Source of the DNA: Laetiporus sulphureus 93-53
Lineage: Eukaryota; Basidiomycota; Agaricomycetes; Polyporales; Laetiporaceae
Length of the DNA: 64,000 bases
Direction of reading: 5' to 3'
Assembly: GCF_001632365.1 (NCBI RefSeq)
Contig: NW_024468513.1
Span: forward strand, 60,374-124,373
The notes beneath the pieces are model-generated. The model ran no database searches, was not told the DNA's origin, and worked only from the letters and a program-made list of their open reading frames with translations. The translations under genes were made by a program, and so were the position numbers. This document shows, piece by piece, positions 8,910 through 21,666 of the stretch (its first letter is position 1; each line of letters begins with the position of its first letter).

Positions 8910-11900
8910 GACCTTCTGCAAGATGGGAGCCTGCTCTGTTCTCCCACATAACTTCCATCAACATCGTTTCATCCTTCCCCGCATACATTATCACTATTAC
9001 GTCATCACCTGCACATCGAAGAACCCTTTCCTCCCCTGACTATCTCCCCGCCGACTCTCCCCCGACTAATCATGACTCCATTGCAAATGTTCGCCGGTCC
9101 TTCAACCTCAAGAGACAAAAGGTGGTGCCACGTATGCTCTGATCACATGCTCTTAGGCGACTACTCCAATCTTCCCATCCTCTGTCGATGTTCCACTGTT
9201 GGTGTCGTTCTAGGGTTGCATGACAACGGTAAGCGACAGCAGGTGCCTTGATGATCAACTTCAGCGATCCGCCATGCACCCTGCCAGCCTGTCGTCTTCG
9301 TCTCATTATCCTTCCTTTCCCATCATCTGTCCCCGCTTCCGGCTCTCATATCGACTCTCCGTCTTGCTCTTGTCGTCCTGCTATCTATTGAATTCACCGT
9401 CATCGCCGCTGCTAGCTTCCTCTTCGGAGTTGTCTTGCGTGTATCAAGGACTGTTCTGCTGCAGTACCCATTCTCACATAACATACAGTGCTGTTGTGCC
9501 TTCGTGTGGCCGTTTGTGTGTAGGATGCAAAAAGCAATCACCGTTATCAGTTGCTTCAGTTTGCGTGCGGTGTGAACGAATGAATTCTGGGCGTGAGCAG
9601 AAGTCTCGGCTAGCGGTCTTCGTGGACTTTTCGATTCGCTAATCGAAAAGTTCACGAAAGCGGCGGAATCTGTATTATTCATTTACCTGCATGGCCCGAT
9701 GAGTGCTGTGTTCAAATTTCCAGTGAGCTGAGAGGCATTCGCATCCTGTATTTGCACTGACGATCTAGCCTGGCCGAGCTTTGTTATGTGAAAGTCAATT
9801 GACTGCCTTCTAGGGTTGAGTACTGAGACGGTATCGCATTTGACCCATGGCTCCTCACGGCCGCGTCGAACAATCCAGACGCGCCAGCAGTTTCACGGCT
9901 CTATCTCGCCTGATGTTGCATGCACAGCAAGTAAGGGTCGCTTTGTTTCTTGGTGGTGGTGAAGTGGTGGTGGCTCCCAGGCCCAGGCCTTCAGGGACGG
10001 GAAAGTCCTGTATACTGAGCTGACTTAATCCATCCTTCAAAATCTATTGGCGTTGAAGCATGGATTCACTTAGCTTAAAGGGGTTCCTCGTGTTCGTGAG
10101 GGAATGCTGGCTGATCTTCACAGAAGTTCCTGGCATACTATGCTGGTCTCGGCGACATGCTCTATAGCAGGAGAGGCTGCCTCGCTACAACACAAGTTCA
10201 CTGTGGGTTTCAGCGTCAACGGGAGTGTGCTGTGGCGGTGGTCGTCTGTAGTTGGGTCAAATCTCCGGCCCGACGGTCTTGTTTCGGAGCGCGACACACA
10301 TTCCGATGAGTGCGGATGTGGGGAATCGCGCTTTCGGTGCCACCGGGGTGGAGAATGGACGTCGGGAATGGCAAATATAGGCATTTTGGCGCTCTTGGTC
10401 TCCGAGGAGCATACCTGTAACCTGAGGAACGGTCTCACGTGGCTTGTTCCGGGATGGTAAGACCAAAGGATGGTGCGAGTTCGTTTATGGCTGATCCGGA
10501 GGAGAAAGGGGCGGGCGGGTTGCTATTGTATTCTACCGCTCACGAGGGCTGCGTTATATATGCGGGGCATCATTCAAGTTCAAGAACCCTTGTCAACGAA
10601 GGTGATGGCTGGTTGTGTACAGATAGTCCTGAGCAAAGTGCTTGCCTGAGTCGGATATGGGCGTCACAATCACTCCGAATGACGGCAGAGCTTGAGACAA
10701 GGCGTCCCGTCGGATCCCGGGCGTGAAGTAGGAACATCGCACATTACGACCACCTTCTCATCTCTCCGTTAAGAGCTGGATCACAAGCTTCCGCTTCCGC
10801 GAGAAACCCAAGCTCGGCCTTCGCGCAACACATCAACGCATCCCTTCGACGCCCTCTCACGCTGTCGAGTCTCAATCAAACCTAGCCCGCACGAGGCGAA
10901 GAGGGTATTGCAGTCCATGGTTAGCGGCACAACCCATCCTCACCCGAACCCGAGCGGCGACGCAGTGGTCCATCAGAACGTCAGCAATTGCATCAACTTA
11001 CGGCACAGGCGAAGCGCGCCGGTCAATGGGTGGCGGTTGCCTAATCGCGCCATCAGCTGCGCTGTGCGGGGGTACAGAGCCGCATGCGGATTGCAAGGCA
11101 GCGGCAGCTAGCGGCATGGGAAACAAATTCGCGGCCACCCTTCATATCACCATATCACAAGCGAGGCGTGCCACCGCAGTCCGCTCAGATGACCGTCCTG
11201 TGCACGCGGCGCGCGCAATGATCAACGATCAGCCCGAACGCGTTTACTGTGCCTCCCAGTTGTGAAGGAGTCCCTGGTTGGAGAATGGAAGAGCCGGGGT
11301 TTGCGGGGAGCGAGCGCTGACCGGTGACCGAATAGGCTTTGATGCGACGCCACGGCACCTCGGGCCGGCGCGCCTTGTACCATAACAGGGCCGCGTGCGA
11401 GCGGGCGGGCGATGCTCCACTCTTGCAAAACCAGGAGGGACCGGAGCTTGCGCAGTATTTCGTGGTGTTGCTTTAGTATGGTCTGCCAACTGGGACTGAG
11501 TAATTTGCACATAACATCGGGTGGAACGAGTTTGATAAAAGCATGGGTGGCCGATCTCGATCATCGCTGTCCCGGAAAGTTTGGAATTTGCATTATGTAC
11601 AGATTCATCCGGGAGCATTCTACCATACGCTATGCAATGCGTCATAGGCATAAGGTGAAACGTAGCGGGCACATGGATTCAGAAGAAGCCACAGGCCAGT
11701 CGCACAATTGTCGTAAGTGCACCGTAAGGGTTCCCAGGAAACGGAGATCTGGTTGATGTCCCTCGCGATGCTGACCGTGCCGGAGTGAGCCGCGCCGCGC
11801 TGCCGGACTTGGTCGCCGCAGGCTGCCATTGACATCACGGATCTCCATCTGAGATGCCGGGAGGGCGTATTTCTTGCTGAATGGAGGGGTTGTGCACCAT

Positions 11901-12167
11901 TGGAGGGCGTGCGAAGACACGCTGGTGCTGTGGCCCGCCTCGAGGATAGCAGAAGGAAGCGTAGGGTTGGGAAGGGACGAAGAGTTCGGCAGCGGAGACG
12001 CGGGGATGCTCCACACGGGAACTATGGGGTACTCCACAATCCCCTTCGGCTTCTTTTTACGCGCTGGTCTTGTGATTTGTACCCTCGATCATCGCTTCCT
12101 CCTTTGCGGGCGCCTCTCTCTTACGCGAGTGGTGTATCGCCTGAAATCCAACGCCATGACAGCCCAA
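8910..12167. other. 3.3-kb stretch with no recognisable gene
   Basis: I checked both strands and see only short open frames without domain-like sequence, conserved splice joins or clear codon bias. The longest (11244-11672, minus, 142 codons) reads as random composition. A hairpin at 9618-9660 and a TATA-like box at 12168 are the only discrete signals I can support. Unrecognised non-coding RNA cannot be excluded. Confidence 0.45.
9618..9660. repeat. Short inverted repeat, hairpin with 4-base loop
   Basis: The left arm 9618-9636 and right arm 9641-9660 pair almost completely around the loop CGCT, with one G-T-type mismatch and a one-base bulge. It could form an RNA stem, or be the tip of a degraded mobile element. 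No adjacent gene explains it. Confidence 0.6.
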
Positions 12168-12175
12168 TATATAAA
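12168..12175 (+). promoter_or_regulatory. TATA box of the sugar porter gene
   Basis: TATATAAA, 134 bp before the start codon at 12309, followed by a pyrimidine-rich stretch ending close to the ATG. This is a typical arrangement for a strongly regulated fungal transporter gene. Confidence 0.5.
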
Positions 12176-12308
12176 CCCATCCTCCGCCCCCGCACCCTCC
12201 TGCGCCCCTTGCCCCGTCGACGTCCATTAACTTGGCCGCCCACCCGGTCTCGAGCACATTTTCTGTTGCATTTCTTCCTCGCCTCACGCCCCGCCACGAC
12301 CCGCCATC

Positions 12309-14532
12309 ATGCCGCATGTATCAGAAAAATCCAAGGGCGGATCGATAAAGGCCGACTCCATCTCCTCCGCCGATCAAAAGCAGGAAGTCAGACACATCGA
12401 CAACGTCGCCAGCAACCCGAATGCGAAGCTCGCTAATCCCCTCGAGGGCATTCCCCAGGACCAGCTCCTCGAGGACGCCGCCGCCTTCGCGAAAGCGTAT
12501 GGCCTCGGCCATCTCACCGATGAGTTTATGAAAGGGGCTCTCGTCGCACAAGACCCCTCTGCATTCGAGACTCTATATCTCCTTAACGACGAGGACAAAA
12601 ACGTTCTGCGAAGAGAGGCGACGCACCGATGGGACCAACCTTGGCAGCTCTACTACCTCGTCATCCTGTGCTCTATGGCCGCTGCAGTCCAAGGCGTAAG
12701 TCTTCTATTTTCCCCCTCATTGACGATTTGCAGCTTATTCATCGTCCGACGCAGATGGACGAATCCGTCATCAACGGCGCTAACCTGTTCTTCCAATATC
12801 AGTTCAACATTTCCACAACCTCGGGAGCGAATCAAAGTCAACACCAGTGGATACTGGGTCTCGTAAATTCCGCACCATACGTCAGTCTTCTTTTTGACTT
12901 CGTAATTCCCGCGAATGCGTCATACTGACACTTCATCACAGCTATGCTGCAGCTTGATCGGTTGCTGGGTATCTGCACCCATGAACAGATGGTTTGGTCG
13001 TCGCGGCACCATATTCATCAGCGCCTTCGTCTCGTTCGCTACTTGCATTTGGTCAGCAGTCACCGACACATGGTGGCACTTGTTCATTGCCCGGTTCTTC
13101 CTCGGATTCGGTATTGGCCCGAAGAGCGCGACGGTCCCCGTCTACTCTGCCGAGTGCGCGCCGCCGGTCATTCGGGGAGCACTGGTGATGATGTGGTAAG
13201 TTTTGATTCCTTACGGAGACAAGTACACGGCAACTCACCGTTGTCCAGGCAAATGTGGACGGCCTTCGGCATCATGTTCGGTTATGTTATGGACCTCGCT
13301 TTCTACCACGTTCCTAACAAGCCGGGGATCACTGGTCTCAACTGGCGACTGATGCTGGGTAGCGTGAGTTGATTTCTGCTCATTCTGCCGACTTGAACGC
13401 TGACATCTCGCACAATAGGCTGGTGTTCCTGCTTTGTTCATCATGGCACAGGTCTACTTGTGCCCGGAATCACCACGTTGGCTCATGTCCAAGGGGCGTT
13501 ACAACGAGGCGTACGAGTCCCTGCTGCGTCTCCGCAACAGCCCTCTACAAGCTGCTCGTGACCTGTACTGTAAGTCTGACCTGCCCCGTGTCTAGATTAC
13601 CCAGTCGCTTACTAGGGCGGTTTAGACATCCATGTCCAATTGCAGGCAGAGGCAGAGGCATTTACGGGCCGCAATCGTTTCTTGGAGCTGTTCACTATCC
13701 CCCGCAACCGTCGAGCCGCCCTCGGGTCTTTCATCGTCATGTTCATGCAGCAGTTCTGCGGAGTTAACGTCATCGCCTACTACTCGTCGTCCATCTTCAC
13801 CGAGGCAAAGTTCAGCCAACAGTCTGCACTTATCGCCTCGTGGGGCTTCGGCATGATCAACTGGGTGTTCGCATTTCCCGCTGTGTGGACAATCGACACA
13901 TTTGGACGGAGGAACCTGTTGCTGACGACGTTCCCGCTGATGGCGATCTTCCTGCTCATGACCGGGTTCGCTTTCTGGATTCCCGCGGGCAACGGCCGTC
14001 TGGCCGTCGTCGCGCTTGGCATTTACCTGTACGGGATGGCGTACTCTCCAGGGGAAGGTCCGGTGCCGTTCACGTACTCTGCGGAGGCGTACCCGCTGTA
14101 CGTCCGTGACGTCGGAATGGGGTTCTCGACGGCCGTCTTGTGGTTCTTGTGAGTCTACCATTGCGCAGCTGTGCTCGAGCTCGACTCATCATGTGTCTTT
14201 ACAGCAACTTCGTCGTAGCTATCACGTTCCCGCCTCTGCTGGGTGCGTTCAAGCCGCAGGGTGCTTTCGGGTGGTACGCGGCCTGGAACGTCGTCGGCTT
14301 CGTCGTGATCCTGCTGTTCGTCCCGGAAACCAAGGCGCTCTCACTCGAAGAGCTCGATCAGGTGTTCTCCGTGCCGACGCGCACGCATGCGGCGTATCAG
14401 CTCAAGGCGCTGCCGCACAATATCAAGAAGTACTTCCTCAGGATGGATGTAGAACCGCTGCCCCCGCTGTATGAGCACGAGGGCGAGATTGGCGAGAAGC
14501 GCTATGCGCCGGGCGGTGCGGGGCATGCGTAG
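12309..14532 (+). CDS. MFS sugar/polyol transporter (sugar porter family)
   Basis: Seven exons (12309-12695, 12755-12880, 12942-13195, 13249-13363, 13419-13569, 13626-14148, 14205-14532) splice cleanly to 627 residues. The N-terminal 100 residues are cytosolic and charged. Transmembrane segments start near residue 110 ([19 protein letters not shown]). Sugar porter hallmarks are NRWFGRRG after the second membrane segments, PESPRW near residue 310 at the end of the sixth helix, [14 protein letters not shown] in the seventh, DTFGRR later, and [12 protein letters not shown] near 558. The length is normal for fungal members with extended tails. Substrate (hexose, polyol, inositol or quinate) cannot be told from sequence; the long N-terminus and the GMDES motif recall the subgroup often labelled polyol or inositol transporters. 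Confidence 0.9.
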
Positions 14533-15002
14533 GCGTGCTCGATGTGTGTCTGCCATTCTTGCCTTTGTTCACCTCTCGTTGGGTCTCGTCGTTAGACTGG
14601 ACCTTGGGCGATGCTCGCTGAGACGTGTGGCGTGGGGAAACAGTGCACGATATACCTAACCTTATGATGTCCTGTCATGTTTTACGATCTGCTTTACTGT
14701 TATTGTATTTTATAGTGTAAAGTTTCATCATCTCAATGGCATGTTTACATGTGCGATCAAGAGGCGGAGTGCCCTGCAGAGTATGCTCGAAATTGCTCAC
14801 GTGACCTCCACTAACCACTTACCGCGGTCCGTGAGCATCATCGCAGTTAACCACATTGCGACCATCTTCAACGACTCTCATCGTACATTGCATCTGAGCG
14901 TTCGCCGGTATTATACACAGCGGGATCCGACCGCTAGTCACCCAACCCTAGCCTGTGACAAGCCTCAAACTGCGCACACATAACCCGTCGACAGCTACTA
15001 CG
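14533..15002. other. Intergenic between sugar porter and DCAF7 genes
   Basis: AT-rich 3' flank followed by a short leader ending at the ATG at 15003. No feature recognised. Confidence 0.4.
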
Positions 15003-16464
15003 ATGACCCAGACGACGCTCCTGCAGTACGAGGCGCCTTGTAAGTGTGCCCAGCCGCGATCTGTGCAGTGTGGTGATGTTCATGTAGTGCAAAGGGCCCG
15101 TGTACGCTCTGGACTGGTGCAAAACTTCCTCCCCAGGACAGCAGCTGCGACCGCGCTCAGCATTCCGGCTCGCCATCGCCTCGCTGACGGAGGACTCGCG
15201 CAACCGCATCGCCATCGTCGGGCTGCAAGATGAGCGCGTGCTCGTGGAGGACGACTATACGGATTATCCGGACTTCGTGACGCTGGCGGAGGCGTCGCAT
15301 GGGCCGGGGTTCCCTGCGACGGCGCTGCAGTGGCAGCCGGCGTCCGCGGCGAGCTTTGCGTGGAACCAGAAGGCGCAGACTTCGGAGTTGCTGGCAACGA
15401 CGGGGGATTATTTGCGGATATGGGAGTACTCGAGTGATGTGCCGCCTCCTGCGTCTGCGTACGTCGGCCGGCAGGCGACGTCGAGCGGGCACCGGCTGGT
15501 GCTGAAGCATACATTGTCTGGGGTGCGTTTAAACTGCCGCTCGTCATCCCGCGTACGTCGAGCTAACGCACTGAATGACTAGAAAACGCAGACGCCGAAC
15601 CACGCGACGAACGCGCCGCTGACCAACTTTTCGTGGAACGAGAAGGCGCCGAGCCTCGTCGTCACGTCCTCGATCGACACGACGTGCACGGTGTGGAACC
15701 TCGAGACGAACCTGGCGGTCACGCAGCTCATCGCGCACGATAGAGAGGTGTACGACGTCGCGTGGTTGCCGAACTCGACGGACATATTTGTGTCTGTTGG
15801 CGCAGACGGCAGCTTGCGTGCGTTTGATCTGCGCAGTTTGGAGCATTCGACGATTCTGTATGAGACCCCGGCGCCGAAGAACGTACCGCCGCCGTCTGCT
15901 TCGCCGTCCTCCTCTGCACGACCGCCGACGTCTCCTCTGCTGCGCATCGCGTTCAACCCTGCAGACTCGAATTACATGTCCACTTTCCATATGGATGGTT
16001 CGGACGTGCAGATACTGGATATGCGGAGTCCTGGCCAGCCCGTTATGGAACTGAAAGCTCATAGGGCACCAGTAAATGCGCTTGGCTGGAGCTCAACGAG
16101 TACTCCGCTCTTGGCGACTGCAGGTACGTTCTGTCGGCCTCTTATGTTGTAGGCCAACCGGAATCCTGACATGATCTGCTTAGGCGATGACTGCCAAGTA
16201 TTGCTTTGGGACCTCGCTCCCCATACCCAGATACCCTCCTCATCGCCACGGAATGCCAGCTCTGGATTGAGCTCACCACGGCCAGACGTCAAGAAGCGTA
16301 TCGTCACCGATCCCGTCATGGCTTATACTGGGCCAAGCGAGATGACCAACCTCGCCTGGTCACCGCAGATTTCAGGGATGACGATGAACACCGGGCACTC
16401 GACTGCGCCTGGAGAGTGGCTCGCTATCGCGATGGGCAAATCTATCAAGGTGTTGAAGGTGTAG
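15003..16464 (+). CDS. DCAF7: DCAF7/WDR68 (AN11/TTG1-type) WD40 protein
   Basis: Four exons (15003-15039, 15095-15522, 15583-16123, 16184-16464) give 428 residues. The first intron splits the Trp codon of EAPWPVYALDW. Diagnostic stretches match the conserved AN11/HAN11/DCAF7 family: FRLAIASLTED, LLATTGDYLRIWE, SSIDTTCTVWNLET, TQLIAHDREVYDVAW, SVGADGSLRAFDLRSLEHST and a final KSIKVLKV. The chain is longer than human DCAF7 because of Pro/Ser inserts near residues 295-310 and 375-400. Family members are scaffold propellers that bind DYRK kinases and can act as CUL4-DDB1 adaptors (known for animals; inferred here). It is probably a single-copy housekeeping gene. Confidence 0.93.
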
Positions 16465-17129
16465 GTGTATATGGAGTCCGACTGCCCGGACTCGGACTTT
16501 GCAGGCGCAACGTGATGCGACTTGGTGCTGTGCCTGGGGCTATACGTTACCCGCTTAAGACGAAAATACGGTCTTGGGATGACATGGAGCTCAAATTTGC
16601 TAGATGCAGGCACGGCCGTATCACAGCCAGCGGCACGATAAGTACGGCTGGTTCAATATGGTTTGAAAGTGCGGGCGCGCAAGGTCCGCGTGATATACGC
16701 CGCTTTCTCAATCGAGTGAAACGCATCACCACCGGCCAAGCTCCCCGCATACCGTGGACACTGACTCTCATCCCAACGTCTTGCCTTTCCTCATATCTAG
16801 TGTACCGTACATGTCTCATTGTTGCATGCGGGCCATCAAATTGAATGCAGCTATCTTGCCAGTCAGGAAATTGTTTTGCCTCTATGTCGTGCCGGCAATT
16901 GATAACAGGATATGACGCCCGTCGCACAGATAGGCGGAGGAACTGAATGACTTTTTTCTCGATGCACCGCATGGTTCCTCCCGAAGCCGCAGAAAATCGT
17001 ATATGAAGCTGTGTCCTGGCTTCTTGCGCTTCCTGCGCTCGCGTGCCCTCCGTCTCCTGGCCACCCCGTCCCTTGAACCTGCTTGAACGCTCCCAGTTAC
17101 TCGCAGCCGCGATTGAGACACAGGACAGC
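16465..17129. other. Intergenic before the CNT gene
   Basis: No feature recognised. An open frame on the plus strand from 17043 runs in frame into the CNT start and could add 29 residues; I prefer the Met at 17130. Confidence 0.4.
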
Positions 17130-19467
17130 ATGGATTCCTCGGCTATCATCTCCGGCGCTGCTGGGAACACTGAGGGAGCGGTCGAGCGCAGGACGTCGCA
17201 TACAAGCGATTACTCGGTCACCAAAGAGAAGCAGACCGTGCATGATGCTGAGATGCAGGTCATTGAAGATGACGAGGGCCACTCGAGGTCGAGTCTCTTG
17301 TACGCTAAGGTTCGGCCTTATCTGCGCCATTGGATCCTCGCTGGCCTTGCGGGAGGAATATTGGGCTGGTGGATTACATCTACTATCCTGCCCGCTACGC
17401 GGCATAGATGGTATGTGGTAGTTACTCGACTCTGCACGATGTGATTGTCTTTCTGATATTGGTCAACTATTGTTAGGGTCGTGCAAACGTTCTGGGCGTG
17501 GTTCTTCATCACGTATGTGCAGCAGATGTGGCTATATGCGCGTGTTTCGCCGATTTTGAGTACGTTCACGCAGTGTGATCGCATGGCGATATATTCCAAA
17601 TCGCGTCGTTACCGATCCTGTCGGTGCTATATGGGTACCCTGTGTACAGGACCCGTGGTACAAGCTTTCGAGGAGGCTGCGCCTAACCATCGGCTGGCTC
17701 TGCTTGCTGGGCATTGTCTTCGGTTCTGCATTCGGCTTCAAGCTCACCGAGGTATGTTCTCGATCTCTCGATCAACCCGTGATTATGGTTTTCATGAATG
17801 AATTTGATATTTATTTCTAGAACGCGACCTACGGCGATCGTGCTATTTCAGTGCTGGGTCTGTTCGTCTTCCAATTCTGCTTGTGGCTTTCGTCGTCGTG
17901 CCGTTCGCAAGTCCCATGGTGAGTTCTCGTACATAGGTGCATAAATGTGTCTTGGTGCCCGCGGCTGAGCTTGGTAATTCTTTAGGCCCACGGTGATCGT
18001 CGGCCTGTTCATTCAACAGGCCATCGCGATGTTCGTATTGAAGTCAGATGCTGGCTATTCCATCTTCAAATGGATTGCCACTCTGGCGTCAGACTTCCTG
18101 TCTCAGTCGAAAGCTGGTGCAGAGTTCTTCTTTGACGCGGCTACAGTCGCGAAGGGCTGGTTCTTCGTTAATACGGTGAACACATAATGCTTATTTGCGT
18201 TATCCGAGGCTTTTGAAAGTTGACTCATTGTCCTTAACAGCTCGCAGCGATCATCTTCTTCATTGCGTTTGTCCAGATGATGTACTACTTGGGTGTTATG
18301 CAGTGGCTGATCAAGGGATTGTGCGTAAACGACCTGTGATCTCTATTCACCGCTGATGACGCGCCGTATGTAGCGCGTGGGTCTTCTTCAAGCTACTGAA
18401 TGTGTCGGGTGCAGAGGCTGTCATTGCGTCCGCGTCGCCGTTCATCGGACAGGGCGAATCGGCCTGTCTAGTGAAGCCCTACGTGGACCTTATGACGCCG
18501 TCTGAACTTCACCTGACTATGACGTCCGGTATGTTTATTGATTTCCTCGTTGTGGTTTAGCGAACTCATGAGCTCTGAAGGTTTCTCGACCATCTCTGGA
18601 TCCGTACTGACTGCATACATCAACCTTGGTGTGCCGCCACAGAACCTGATCACTGCTTCTGTCATGAGCATTCCGGCTTCCATCGCCATCAGTAAGATGC
18701 GCATGCCGGAGGTGGACGAGCCTGTCACTCGTGGCCAGGTGATTGTCGACCAAGGAGCTGAACGGGAGAAGAACCGGCCCGCGAATGCGCTTCACGCATT
18801 CAGTCAAGGCGCTTTGTTTGGTCTCATTGTTGCCGGTCAAATTCTGTCAGTGCTGCTGCCGATCGTAACTATGCTCTCGCTGACGATTCCCTGCTATCAG
18901 AACGAACGTGCTGACTGTCGTGTCTCTTGTGTCGACTGTCAATGGCCTGCTCACATGGATCGGCAAAGGCTTCGGCTTTCACGCGCTGACTCTCCAGCTG
19001 ATCCTGCGCTATGTCTTCTACCCGGTAGCCTTTTTCACTGGCGTGCCGCGCGGTGAGATCCTCCGTGTTGCCGAGCTGCTCGCAACGAAACTCGTCGAGA
19101 ACGAGTTTGTCGGCTACACCGGTGGGTGGCATCCGCAGTACAGTTAGCTATATGCTATATGCGTGCTAAGCAGTCGCGTAGATCTTCAGGCGATCATGAA
19201 AAGCAATAACCCGCTTTCGGAACGCGCCTTCACGATTGCGTCGTATTCTCTGTGTGGCTTCGCCAACCTCTCGTCGCTCGGCATCCAGATCGGCGTGCTC
19301 AGTGCTCTTGCGCCAACGCAAGCCAAGGTTATTGCACGTATTGCGCCATCCGCGATGATCTGCGGGTTCATCTCGTACGTCGCTCTCGCGATTAGTGAAG
19401 TTGAGAGAGCTGATGATAGTTTTACAGGACGTTGCAAGCAGCCGGCATCGCTGGTATGCTCGTCTAA
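17130..19467 (+). CDS. Concentrative nucleoside transporter (CNT/SLC28 family)
   Basis: Eleven exons (17130-17410, 17477-17512, 17574-17751, 17821-17918, 17986-18175, 18241-18320, 18374-18528, 18581-18845, 18901-19121, 19182-19374, 19428-19467) splice in frame to 578 residues. After a soluble N-terminus of about 70 residues come many membrane helices. CNT signatures are [28 protein letters not shown], the [17 protein letters not shown] motif and [13 protein letters not shown] near the C-terminus. The family imports nucleosides using a sodium or proton gradient (established for SLC28 and fungal CNTs). The start at 17130 is chosen over 17043 because it follows a stop-poor but low-complexity leader. 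The gene's 3' half is duplicated and scrambled at 21.8-22.9 kb, but this copy looks intact. Confidence 0.92.
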
Positions 19468-20337
19468 AGCGATGTATCAGTATTGGATACCGGCAATAGC
19501 GTTCGATGTACTATTATCTACTCATGACGTTAGTGCCTGTGGTTGGGTCTCTGCAATCTTAGTATTTACGATATTCTCGCTCGCATTCGCGACATATCGA
19601 CGATCAACAAGAACATAGACTATGTTTGATTCTCCGTCTACAAAGTTCAATTGCATGAGGCAATCATGCGCAGTCAACAGTTACTTACAACATGCACCGG
19701 GTGCATCACGCATCTGCATCAGGCCTCAGGAGGCGATCCTGGTCAAAGCTGCACACTGCAGCGATGATGACGGGAATACGTAGGCACCATGGGTGCAAGC
19801 AATAACCTCTTTAGAGTTAAGAATATATGTAGAATTCAACTATAATTCCAAATCTAGATCTAGGGTATCGTGCAGCTTGATTCCATACGTGCTGGATAGT
19901 CAATCTGCCTGCATTGCCAGGCTCATTGTGTCCTGTTCGCCTGTCGGCAATCGGACGTGTGCATCGTTCTCCCCGACGTCGTCCATGCCAATATCATGGC
20001 TTCCGTTCCGGAGCCCCTTGCTCGGGCTCTGCAATCGTGTTGTAACGCGATCGAAGGCGACTGACGCGGTCGAATATGCTCAGGCTGTTCATGGATTTGC
20101 AGCAATAAGAAACGACGCAGTGGCAACCAGACATCTCGTGGACGTCGTCAAATCATCAATGCACCATCATTCGTGCCCGCATGGCATCAAAACAACGTAG
20201 GGTACTCCCTCAAGCAAACATTCCAGCATCTGCAAAAAAAGACCAAGAGAGCATCCAACCCAAGCAATACACCCATCGCATGATCAAACAACCAGTGTCC
20301 TTGCCCTCCAGGTTACACATGATATCCTCGGGCTGGA
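19468..20337. other. Duplicated spacer between CNT and Smr genes
   Basis: Non-coding by inspection. It recurs in two pieces at about 22915-23425 and 24385-24650, the second piece displaced by the J-domain gene region. Confidence 0.6.
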
Positions 20338-21666
20338 CTATTGCACCTTCAAAGCTTCACCCGCTCGAGTGGCCGACAAGTTGACAATCAAAACGCCGGA
20401 ATTATTTTGATCGAGCTCCGCGACGAGTCCTTGCCTGATAATGGAAAAGATCAGCATTGGAGCAAACAGGATGACGCGGTGGCATGCGTTCTGGAGGGAA
20501 TTGCGCTTACTTCCGCAAGAGCTCCTCGATTGCAGGCTTGAGCTTCGCAACGCCATCTGACGAATGCAGACCCTTGCCTGAGAGAAGATCGGCCTTTTTG
20601 GCTAGACGGAGCACAGTAACACGAAGACGTACCCACGATGAGGTGGATTTTGTTGCTTTCGCACCGCCGAGCATCGTTGATGGCTCGCTCTGTGAACGTG
20701 ATAGCCTCCTTCACGTACAGACCATGCAGGTCGACCTCTCCAGGCTCTCTGTCTTTGTTATTCTCTGTTATGCATTGCAACAGTCGCGTACAAAATACAC
20801 CACGTCAGCAAGGTCAATATATGTGCGCCCAACCAGTCGCAGCGCGTGCAGCGCACGCACCATTGAATATCCACTCGCTCGCCTGGGCATTTAGCCGCTC
20901 CATCTCTCGCAGGTGCGCCTTCGTTCTTCGCGCGCGTGCGGAGATCTTGGTAGTTCTCATTATCATGGTTCTTCTTGCCAGTGTTCTGTCTCGGACGTAG
21001 TAAGTTACCTTCGTATGTGCTAGGAACGTCGAGACGCACCACGGGAGGCGACGGTCGGGCTGGCTTGGGAGGGTATTGTGCGGGCCTACTAGGAGGCTGC
21101 TCTGTTACATGTTGGTAGGGCTCGTATCCAAGCCGATATTGTTGGGGAGGCTGGTCTGTTATACGTTGGTAGGGCTTGTAAGCAGGCTGAGGCTGTCGAA
21201 GAGGCTGCTCTGTTATACGTTGGTAGGGCTTGTAAGCAGGCTGAGGCTGTGGAAGAGGCTGCTCTGTTATACGTTGGTAGGGCTTGTAAGCAGGCTGAGG
21301 CTGTCGAAGAGGCTGCTCTGTTATACGTTGGTAGGGCTTGTAAGCAGGCTGAGGCTGTTGAAGAGGCTGCTCTGTTACATATTGGTAGGGCTTGTATGCA
21401 GGCTGATATTGTTGGGGAGGCTGCCTTGTTACAGGTTGGTAGGGCTTGTAAGCAGGCTGAGGCTGTTGAAGAGGTTGCTCTGTTACATATTGGTAGGGCT
21501 TGTATGCAGGCTGAGATTGTTGGGGAGGCTGCTTTATTACAGGTTGGTAGGGCTTGTATGCAGCGGCCGGCGCATGCAGGCTGAGGTTGTCGGGACGTCC
21601 CCGCTGCTCTTCGGAGGAGCCACAGAAGCAGCTGAGCAATGCGTTGCAAAGAGCACCGAAGACCAT
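20338..21666 (-). pseudogene. DUF1771-Smr gene copy 1, broken by a 92-bp deletion
   Basis: Minus strand. It starts at 21666 (MVFGALCNALLSCFCG) and runs through a Pro/Gln/Tyr tandem repeat region and the QDLRTRAKNEG start of DUF1771. Compared with copy 2, 92 bp are missing between two GGCGCA repeats. This shifts the frame and removes most of DUF1771. Read on through the usual splice (donor near 20914), the new frame meets a stop created at the junction, so the Smr domain is not translated. The Smr exons downstream are well kept: VDLHGLYVKEA, GKGLHSSDG, and LVAELDQNNSGVLIVN, ending at 20338. Smr domains bind or cleave nucleic acid (family knowledge). A truncated repeat-rich protein could still be made. 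Confidence 0.75.
21090..21580. repeat. 54-bp tandem repeat, about nine units, inside Smr copy 1
   Basis: On the plus strand the landmark GGTAGGGCT recurs every 54 bp from about 21113 to 21545. On the minus strand each unit encodes 18 residues of the form QPAYKPYQxVTEQPxxQP. Copy 2 has only about one unit (HKPFLPVVVQPP), so the array expanded after duplication or shrank in copy 2. Confidence 0.85.

Noticed and set aside
9220..9642. 140-codon plus-strand frame rich in Ser and Cys
   Set aside because: No start context, no splice partner, no domain; pyrimidine-rich sequence explains the composition.
13606..13626. Alternative acceptor TACTAG at about 13616 for exon 6 of the sugar porter
   Set aside because: It gives the wrong phase; the acceptor at 13625 restores the frame and the family alignment.
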